DNA of 64,000 bases from Nocardia albiluteola (GTDB lineage: Bacteria; Actinomycetota; Actinomycetes; Mycobacteriales; Mycobacteriaceae). Of the stretch, positions 58,633 to 64,000 are shown one piece after another. The translations under genes were made by a program, and so were the position numbers. Under the pieces are notes generated by a model, which made no database searches, was not told the origin of the DNA, and saw only the letters and a list, made by a program, of their open reading frames with translations. The stretch covers positions 310,001 through 374,000 of the forward strand of contig NZ_JAHKNI010000003.1 of assembly GCF_018860155.1 (NCBI RefSeq), given 5' to 3'. Numbering within the stretch: the stretch's first letter is position 1; each line of letters starts with the position of its first letter.

Positions 58633-59520
58633 ATGCAACCCACGACAGATCGGCCGACGTTTCTGGTAACCGGAGCGGCTGGGTCGACCGGACGACGGGC
58701 CACGCGACTGCTGCTCGAGCGCGGGTACGCGGTGCGGGCGTTCGTGCGAGTCGACGATGACCGCGCACGGGCACTCGCGGACGCGGGAGCAGAGGTCGTC
58801 GTGGGCGACATGTTCCGGCTCGACGACCTCAGCCGGGCGTTGGAAGGCGTGTGCTCGGCATATTTCGTGTACCCGATCGCCCCGGGCCTGTTGGAGGCCA
58901 CCGCGGTCTTCGCGCAGGCCGGCGCGGACACCGGGGTCCGGGCAGTGGTGAACATGTCGCAAATCTCGGCGCGCCGAGAAGCTGCGAGCAATGCCGCCCA
59001 ACAGCACTGGATCGGCGAACGGTTGTTGGATCGAGCACCGTTCGCCGTAACCCATTTACGCCCAACGTTCTTCGCCGACAATTTCCTCTTCTCCAGCCGT
59101 TCCATCGCGCAGGAAGGCGTATTCCGCTACCCGTTCGGCGACGGCCGGCACGCGCCCATCGTTGCCGAAGACCAGGCTCACGTCATCGCCGCCGTCATGG
59201 CGGACCCTGAGCCCCACGCTGGTAAGACCTACCCGCTGCACGGTCCGGTCGAAATGAACCATGACGAAATCGCCGAATCGTTCTCCAAAGTTCTGGGCAG
59301 AACCATCGCCTACGAGCCCATCGATATCGACCGCTTCGCCCAGTTCCTCACTGGGGCAGGATATTCCGCGCACCTCGTCCAGCATCTGAGCAGTGTCTCG
59401 ATCGACTACCGGAACGGAATATTTTCGGGTACCAACGATGTCGTCCGCAGCGTGGGCAAGACAATTCCGACAACCATCGAGGAGTTTATTGCCGCCCACC
59501 GCGCGGTCTTCACGCCGTGA
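58633..59520 (+). CDS. NmrA/atypical-SDR NAD(P)-binding protein
   Basis: 295 residues. The Rossmann loop TGAAGSTGRRA is at 13-23, with FVRVDDDRA at the end of strand 2. There is no YxxxK, as usual for the NmrA/HSCARG group. The middle contains NMSQISAR and THLRPTFFADNFL, typical of NAD(P)H-sensing quinone-reductase-like proteins. ATG 58633 has AAGGA upstream. A 142-bp gap separates it from the mini-sigma gene, so it might have its own promoter. It probably senses or uses NADPH. Confidence 0.9.
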   Translation: MQPTTDRPTFLVTGAAGSTGRRATRLLLERGYAVRAFVRVDDDRARALADAGAEVVVGDMFRLDDLSRALEGVCSAYFVYPIAPGLLEATAVFAQAGADTGVRAVVNMSQISARREAASNAAQQHWIGERLLDRAPFAVTHLRPTFFADNFLFSSRSIAQEGVFRYPFGDGRHAPIVAEDQAHVIAAVMADPEPHAGKTYPLHGPVEMNHDEIAESFSKVLGRTIAYEPIDIDRFAQFLTGAGYSAHLVQHLSSVSIDYRNGIFSGTNDVVRSVGKTIPTTIEEFIAAHRAVFTP

Positions 59521-59878
59521 GCCTTGCCGGCTCATCGCCGCAATCGCCGGAACCACGTGAACTCCGAACGCCACCAACAAACCTCATGGGTGCAGTACAT
59601 CGAACTGAACCGCGAGAACTGGTACGCGCCGATCACGATCGGAGACCCGACCGCCTTCTGGCAGATCGACGTGATCGTGCCACAGGAGAAGCTGCCCACC
59701 CCGTCCCGCAGGGCCATTGGGGCTGCGATGGCGCGGTCCCCCCACAAGCCAGGTCGGACAAGGAGACACGATCTCCTCCAGCCGCAGGCACACTGGGACG
59801 GTCAACTGTATTGCTGCGGTGTGGGTTTGATCCTGAGATAGGGTTCGGGCGAGTACTCGACGAGGGAAAGGCCCGGAT
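59521..59878. other. Gene-poor right border of the stress operon
   Basis: 358 bp. It holds the coding-like remnant described separately (59524-59841) and then the leader of the next gene. GATAGGGT near 59836 could be a -10 element for the gene at 59879. No terminator hairpin recognised. Confidence 0.4.
59524..59841 (+). pseudogene. Fragment of an unrecognised gene
   Basis: A 105-codon frame. Its middle (WVQYIELNRENWYAPITIGD then TAFWQIDVIVPQEKLPT) looks like real protein, with strong GC at third positions. The beginning and the end (after SRRAIGAAM) become Arg/His-rich and non-protein-like. No RBS at the ATG. It starts 4 bp after the NmrA gene. I read it as the inner part of a degraded gene whose family I do not recognise. 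Confidence 0.4.
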
Positions 59879-60619
59879 GTGTCGCTAGCCGCCGCAGTCA
59901 AACTGCCGATTCAGAAGATCGGCGCCGGTTTCATGTTCTCCCGGGAGGCCAAGGCGTTCGGCGCCACCACCGGCGTCCCGGGCTTCCTCGGTCCCTACAC
60001 CCGCGGTCGCGGCGGCGTGCTGGGCGAGGTGGATGCGGACGTGGTGACCTCGGCCTTCGGGTTCTTCCCCGCCGAAACGATCCGCGCCGCGTGGGAATCG
60101 GTGCAGATGCCCGCGGAGAAGGCGGCCGCGGGCTACCTGGGTGTGTGCCAGGATTTCGGCCGGCGCAAGCTCGGCGAGTTCGCGGGGGCGGGCCGGATCG
60201 CCGAGCTGCTGGCCCCGGTCGCCGCGGCGGCTGATCCGGCCGGTGTCGCGCTGTTCGCGGGCTGGCGGGCGCTGCCGCTGGCCGCCGACGATCCGGCGCG
60301 GGCACTGCAGCTGATTCAGGTGCTGCGCGAACTGCGGGGCGGCCTGCATCTGCTGGCCACGCGGGCGAGCGGGCTGACCCCGCGCGAATCGGTCCTGACC
60401 GGCGGCTCGTGGCGGCACGACGGCACCCATCAGGCGCAGGAATTCGGCTGGCCCGAGCCGTACGAGGAGACCACCCCCGAGCTGCGGCGGCGTTGGGAGG
60501 CCGCGGAGGCGCTGACCGACGAGCTGATCGCCCCGGCGTTCGCGGTGCTGGACGAGCAGCAGGGCCGGGAGCTCACCGAGCTGCTGACCGCCGCGGACGC
60601 GGTCGTCTGGCCGCGCTGA
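59879..60619 (+). CDS. SCO6745-family conserved protein
   Basis: 246 residues, mostly helical. The N-terminal KIGAGFMFSREAKAFGATTGVPGFLGPYTRGRGGVLGEV and the FGFFPAETIRAAWESV segment are typical of this actinobacterial family of unknown function. The middle has QLIQVLRELRGGLHLLATRASGL and ends with a helical AEALTDELIAPAFAVLDEQ. It starts at GTG 59879 after GAGGGAAAGG. It ends 13 bp before a convergent small gene. No biochemical role known. Confidence 0.88.
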   Translation: MSLAAAVKLPIQKIGAGFMFSREAKAFGATTGVPGFLGPYTRGRGGVLGEVDADVVTSAFGFFPAETIRAAWESVQMPAEKAAAGYLGVCQDFGRRKLGEFAGAGRIAELLAPVAAAADPAGVALFAGWRALPLAADDPARALQLIQVLRELRGGLHLLATRASGLTPRESVLTGGSWRHDGTHQAQEFGWPEPYEETTPELRRRWEAAEALTDELIAPAFAVLDEQQGRELTELLTAADAVVWPR

Positions 60620-60632
60620 CCCGGGCGCGCGC

Positions 60633-60830
60633 TCAGTCCTCGCTGCTGGTCCGGCCGGCGAGATAGTCCAGCAGGGCGGGGGTGGCGGGGCAGGTGATCC
60701 GGTCCGCCTCCGCCCCGCCGGTGCACTCGTACAGGCTCACGGCGATGCTCCCGGCGCGCCGACCCGCGACACGCCAGATGCCGCCGGAATCGGCCCAGCG
60801 CCGCAACACATCCACGGGATCGTCTGGCAC
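60633..60830 (-). CDS. 65-aa conserved small protein
   Basis: GTG start at 60830 with GAGGGA upstream. The sequence DPVDVLRRWADSGGIWRVAGRRAGSIAVSLYECTGGAEADRITCPATPALLDYLAGR is compact, with two Cys and an alpha-beta-beta-alpha-like pattern. Similar small proteins occur widely in actinobacteria without known role. Convergent with the SCO6745-like gene and divergent from the following hydrolase. Confidence 0.7.
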   Translation of the reverse strand: MPDDPVDVLRRWADSGGIWRVAGRRAGSIAVSLYECTGGAEADRITCPATPALLDYLAGRTSSED

Positions 60831-60932
60831 GAAATCCCTCCTTCTCGCCGTGTCGGTACCGATGATTGTGGTGTCCGAGGCCCGTCTTACCTATGACATC
60901 GCCTCTCCCACCCCATCATCGAGGAAGACATC

Positions 60933-61736
60933 ATGAGTACAGCCACCGTCGTGTCCAAGGACGGCACCACGATCGCCTACGAGCGTATCGGCAGCGGACC
61001 CGCGGTGGTCCTGGTCGACGGCGCGATGGCCAATCGCGAACTGGGCCCGTGCCGCGCCGTGGCGCAGGAACTTTCGTCCGACCACACCGTCTACTTCTAC
61101 GATCGCCGCGGGCGCGGTGAGAGCGGCGACACCGCACCCTACGCGCCCGAGCGGGAGATCGAGGATCTGGAGGCGATCGTGGCCGAAGCCGGTGAGCCGG
61201 TGACGATCTGCGCATTCTCCTCCGGCGTGCCGCTCACCCTGGCCGCGGTGAAGGCGGGCCTGGCCGTGAAAAGGCTTGCGCTGTACGAATTCCCGATGGT
61301 CGTCGACGATTCGCGGCCGCCGGCGCCGCCGAAGTACCAGCGCACGATCAACGAGATGATCGATGCCGGCAAGCCCGGCGACGCGGTGAAGTACTTCATG
61401 CGCCGCGGCGTGCGGCTGCCTGCTGCGCTGGTCGCGCTGTTCCCGATCATGCCGGACTGGTCGAAGCTGAAGCAGGTCGGCCACACCCTGGCCTACGATA
61501 TGCACTTCATGGGCGATGCGCTGGACGGCAATCCGATCCCGGCCGGGCGCTACGACTGGGTGGGCGTGCCGACCGCCGTCTACGCGGGCAGCAAGAGCCC
61601 GGCCTGGATGCGCAACGCCAATGCCGCACTCGCGGAGTCGATCCCGGGCGCAAGCCTGACGGTGCTGCCGGGGCAGACGCACATGGTCAAGGCGAAGCTC
61701 TTCGTGCCGACGCTGCGCGAATTCCTCACCGCCTGA
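60933..61736 (+). CDS. Alpha/beta hydrolase
   Basis: 267 residues. The nucleophile is in CAFSSGVPL (Ser), oxyanion region LVDGAMANR, and the catalytic His in LPGQTHMVKA. RRGRGES is typical of the fold. The lid region (about 125-195) contains the APPKYQRTINEMIDAGKPGDAVKYFMRR segment seen in many Streptomyces hydrolases. ATG 60933 after GAGGAAG. Substrate not assignable. Followed by a terminator hairpin. Confidence 0.9.
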   Translation: MSTATVVSKDGTTIAYERIGSGPAVVLVDGAMANRELGPCRAVAQELSSDHTVYFYDRRGRGESGDTAPYAPEREIEDLEAIVAEAGEPVTICAFSSGVPLTLAAVKAGLAVKRLALYEFPMVVDDSRPPAPPKYQRTINEMIDAGKPGDAVKYFMRRGVRLPAALVALFPIMPDWSKLKQVGHTLAYDMHFMGDALDGNPIPAGRYDWVGVPTAVYAGSKSPAWMRNANAALAESIPGASLTVLPGQTHMVKAKLFVPTLREFLTA

Positions 61737-61749
61737 GCGCATTGCGAGT

Positions 61750-61775
61750 CGCCCGGCCCCTGTGCGGGCCGGGCG
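61750..61775. terminator. 10-bp perfect GC stem after the hydrolase
   Basis: CGCCCGGCCC (61750-61759), a 6-nt loop, then GGGCCGGGCG (61766-61775). It is 13 bp downstream of the stop codon. Short T-rich tail (TTCG). Confidence 0.7.
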
Positions 61776-61953
61776 TTCGCGTATCTGCTTCGGAGGCAGG
61801 CTAACTCGGCCGACGCCGACGCCGACGCGCCCCTGACCCTGGCCCTGGCCGGCCCGGTGCTGAGGATCGGCTGACGAATCGGCCGCCACGCTGTCCTAGG
61901 GTGCGATCCGGCGATTGAATCGTGGTGACAGTGCCGAACGATGGGAGGTGCCG

Positions 61954-62931
61954 GTGCGGCGGGACTGCAGAGTTGGTGCGACCGGGAGTCGATGGCGTGC
62001 TGCGGTATTCGAACTCACCCGGGCCGCCCTCGCGCCGTGGCGCGCGGTGACGCGCGGCCCGCGTACTGCGGCGGTGGCGATGCTGGCCACGGCGCTGCTG
62101 TTCGCGGCGGGCTGCGGGACGCATTCCGCCGTGGCGACAACCCAGCCATCCGCCCCCGCGACGGCCGCCCGCCCTGCATCGGAGGTCGGGCACTGGCTGA
62201 TCACCGCGACGGCGATACAGCGCCTCAGGGGCGCGGGCATGAGCGCCGCGGACGAGGCGGCGGCATTCGATAACCCCGGCACGTATCTGACCGGCGATAC
62301 CGGCGAGGCGGTCACAGGGCTCGCGCACGCGATGCGGGCGCAGACGTTCACCAGTGTGGCGGCCCTGCGCCAAGCCCTCGATGCCGGTCGCGTCGGCCCG
62401 CAGGTCCGGGCGATCGTCTACGACAACGAGGACTGGTCCCTGACACCGCCCGCCGAGCAGCGCGATCCGGCCGCCGCCGAGGCCCAGGCCGCGGACCTCG
62501 CACACGCCCACCACCTGCTGCTGATCGCGACTCCGGCGACCACCCTCACGCGCGTGCTCGCGCCCGGGCAGCGCGGGTACCCGGCCTATCTGTCGCTCGG
62601 CATCGCCGCCGCGGCGGCCAAGGTCGCCGACGTCATCGACATCCAGTCCCAGGGCGCGGAGGCCGACACCGCCACCTTCACCGACTTCGTCCGCCAGGCC
62701 GCCGCCCAGGCTCGGCAGGCGAATCCGCACGTCACGGTGCTGGCCGGGCTGAGCACCAACCCGAGCGGAAGCCAGGTGACCGCCGACCAGTTGAAGGCCG
62801 CGATCACCGCGACGCACACCCTCGTCGACGGCTACTGGCTCAACATCCCCGCCGCGGGCACAGCCTGCCCGCGGTGCGGACAGGCCCGGCCCCAGGTCGC
62901 CATCGACCTGCTGCGAAGCCTGGGCAGCTGA
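61954..62931 (+). CDS. Lipoprotein of unknown function, barrel-like
   Basis: 325 residues. The lipobox LLFAAGC places the lipidated Cys at about residue 54. The hydrophobic helix is 40-53 and is preceded by Arg-rich sequence; the N-region is long, so the true start may be later. GTG 61954 is chosen for GGGAGG 5 nt upstream. The mature part shows alternating strands and helices with YDNEDWSLTPP and VIDIQSQGAE. This suggests a TIM-barrel or glycosidase-like fold, but no family is recognised. Lnt in this window would acylate such proteins. Confidence 0.75.
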   Translation: MRRDCRVGATGSRWRAAVFELTRAALAPWRAVTRGPRTAAVAMLATALLFAAGCGTHSAVATTQPSAPATAARPASEVGHWLITATAIQRLRGAGMSAADEAAAFDNPGTYLTGDTGEAVTGLAHAMRAQTFTSVAALRQALDAGRVGPQVRAIVYDNEDWSLTPPAEQRDPAAAEAQAADLAHAHHLLLIATPATTLTRVLAPGQRGYPAYLSLGIAAAAAKVADVIDIQSQGAEADTATFTDFVRQAAAQARQANPHVTVLAGLSTNPSGSQVTADQLKAAITATHTLVDGYWLNIPAAGTACPRCGQARPQVAIDLLRSLGS

Positions 62932-63060
62932 CGGCCCGAACGCCGAGAACGGTGCCGATGGACCAGGAACCGCGCGGTCCGCGGGCCGGCCTCACACCGG
63001 CGCGCGGTCGGGGCCGTTGTGCGCGTGGGGGATTCGCGTCCGCTCAGCGCCGGACACGGA

Positions 63061-63144
63061 TGAACTCGCGCTCAGCGCATGGCCGGGTTGACCTCGCGCT
63101 CAGCGCCGCGCCGGGTTGACCTCGCGCTCAGCGCAGGGCCGGGA
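63061..63144. repeat. 28-bp tandem repeat, three copies, overlapping an LLM gene end
   Basis: Units begin at 63061, 63089 and 63117. Each follows the pattern TGACCTCGCGCTCAGCGC plus ten variable bases ending GCCGGGT/A. A further partial match follows at 63145. On the minus strand each unit repeats the last codons of the oxidoreductase gene, including its stop. The genuine 3' end lies within the last unit. Confidence 0.9.
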
Positions 63145-64000
63145 TGACCTCACGCTCGAAGAGTTCGATCCCCGAGGTGTCGTACGCCGCCTCGGGGAAG
63201 TTCAGGATCGCGTAGCCCAGCCCCAGGTCGCGCATGCGGGCGATGCGCTCGATCAGCTGCTCGGGGGTGCCGCCGACCACAGTCTGCGAGACCCGGGCCG
63301 TGGCCTCCTCCGCGCCGAGGACCGGGGCGACCCGATCCGCGACGGCGGCCAGCCGGTCGGCGACCTCGGCCTCGGTCGCACCGACCACCACCGTGAAGTT
63401 GCCGCTGCGCACGATCGCGTCGAAATCGGTTCCCACGCTTACGCAGTGCTCGCGCAGCAGTTCGGACTTGCGGGCGAACTCCTCGGGCACGGGGCTGAAG
63501 TTGGTGTACTGGGCGTACCGCGCGGCGATCCGCAGCGTGACCTTCTCCCCGCCGCCCGCGATCCAGAGCGGAATTCCGCCGTCCTGCAACGGAAGCGGGC
63601 GCACGATCGCGTCGTTCACCTGATAGTGCTTGCCCTCCAGCGTGGCCCGGCCGGTGGTCCAGGCCTGCCGGAAGATCTGCACGCCCTCGTCCAGGCGGCC
63701 CAGACGCTCACCGGCGGAAGGGAATCCGTATCCGTAGGCGCGCCACTCGTGTTCGTACCAGCCGCCGCCGATGCCCATCTCGACGCGGCCGCCGGAGATC
63801 AGGTCCACCGTGGCCGCGACCTTCGCCAGATACGCCGGATTGCGATAGCTCATCGCGGTGCACATCTGGCCCAGCCGGATGCGGTCGGTGCTGGCGGCGA
63901 ACGCCGACATCAGCGTCCAGGCCTCGTGGGTGGCCTCGTCGGTGGGGACCGGCACGGTGTGGAAGTGGTCGAACACCCACAGCGACTCCCAGTCCGGATT
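63128..64000 (-). CDS. LLM-class F420-dependent oxidoreductase (partial, runs off the edge)
   Basis: The C-terminal 290 residues are visible; the N-terminus lies past 64000. The frame is open to the edge (NPDWESLWVFDHFH), so a GTG at 63976 should not be taken as the start. Luciferase-like features are LWVFDHFHTVPVP, MCTAMSYRNPAYLAKVAATVDLISGGRVEMGIGGGW and the C-terminal VVGGTPEQLIERI. This fits the TIGR03560-like F420-dependent group. The 3' end is tandemly duplicated. Redox partner F420 is shared with the Ddn-like protein at 47.2 kb. Confidence 0.93.
   Translation of the reverse strand, partial: NPDWESLWVFDHFHTVPVPTDEATHEAWTLMSAFAASTDRIRLGQMCTAMSYRNPAYLAKVAATVDLISGGRVEMGIGGGWYEHEWRAYGYGFPSAGERLGRLDEGVQIFRQAWTTGRATLEGKHYQVNDAIVRPLPLQDGGIPLWIAGGGEKVTLRIAARYAQYTNFSPVPEEFARKSELLREHCVSVGTDFDAIVRSGNFTVVVGATEAEVADRLAAVADRVAPVLGAEEATARVSQTVVGGTPEQLIERIARMRDLGLGYAILNFPEAAYDTSGIELFEREVIPALR

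Noticed and set aside
63976..63976. GTG at 63976 as the start of the LLM oxidoreductase
   Set aside because: The upstream codons up to the window edge are in frame and fit the family (ESLW before VFDHFH), so the gene is truncated by the window, not started here.

Overview
The window is high-GC actinobacterial DNA, most likely from Nocardia or a close mycolic-acid-containing relative. The evidence is an EspG/PPE-type secretion cassette, RbpA, a Lnt of the Ppm2 kind, F420-dependent enzymes (Ddn-like and LLM families), a TldD/PmbA pair, many GTG starts and 1-4 nt gene overlaps. No rRNA, tRNA, transposase, prophage or CRISPR array was seen.

Layout. 0-3.5 kb: a type I methionine aminopeptidase diverging from a tiny XRE regulator across three copies of an AT-rich palindrome, then an HtrA-like PDZ protease and an SDR. 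3.7-7.6 kb: a three-gene overlapping cassette (small helical WXG/PE-like protein, 892-aa PPE-like protein with two repeat tracts, EspG chaperone). 7.8-10.7 kb: pmbA/tldD. 11-17.2 kb: TetR, a histidine kinase/response regulator pair, fxsA, a TetR diverging from an alpha/beta hydrolase, and a second hydrolase. 17.3-21.2 kb: an amidohydrolase and lnt, whose product carries a long N-terminal hexapeptide-repeat extension.

21.6-37.2 kb: the dominant element, a single four-module NRPS of about 4562 residues (C-A-T x4, then TE). It overlaps a DrrAB-type ABC exporter, and the unit closes with two strong hairpins. The first module is EntF-like and carries the serine code; the other three A domains resemble one another. 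This block lies between lnt and rbpA, where ppm1 would be expected in relatives. 37.3-44.6 kb: rbpA with a SigR/SigH-type promoter, a Cys4 mini-protein, a membrane protein, a GT9 transferase, VOC and hypothetical proteins, an SGNH hydrolase and GtrA, with a 99-bp-period direct duplication between the last two. 44.7-48.5 kb: a minus-strand operon AraC - VOC - Ddn-like - short UvrA-like ATPase.

48.6-53 kb: VOC, cyclophilin, phosphoribosyltransferase, an atypical SDR diverging from an XRE/MmyB regulator, and a YdjM-type membrane protein. 53.6-59.5 kb: an all-plus-strand redox/stress operon. In order it holds a 27-aa leader peptide with a near-ideal Shine-Dalgarno, two SDRs, a hypothetical, DUF899, an AHSA1 protein, an ECF sigma with a SnoaL-like tail, a 76-aa sigma-region-2-like mini-protein, and an NmrA-type protein. 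It is bordered by gene-poor, remnant-like DNA. 59.9-64 kb: an SCO6745-like protein, a small protein, an alpha/beta hydrolase, a lipoprotein, and an LLM oxidoreductase that runs off the right edge and whose 3' end is tandemly duplicated.

Candidates for undescribed biology: the NRPS/exporter locus, the leader-peptide/ECF/mini-sigma operon, the repeat-bearing PPE cassette, and the methionine aminopeptidase/XRE operator.
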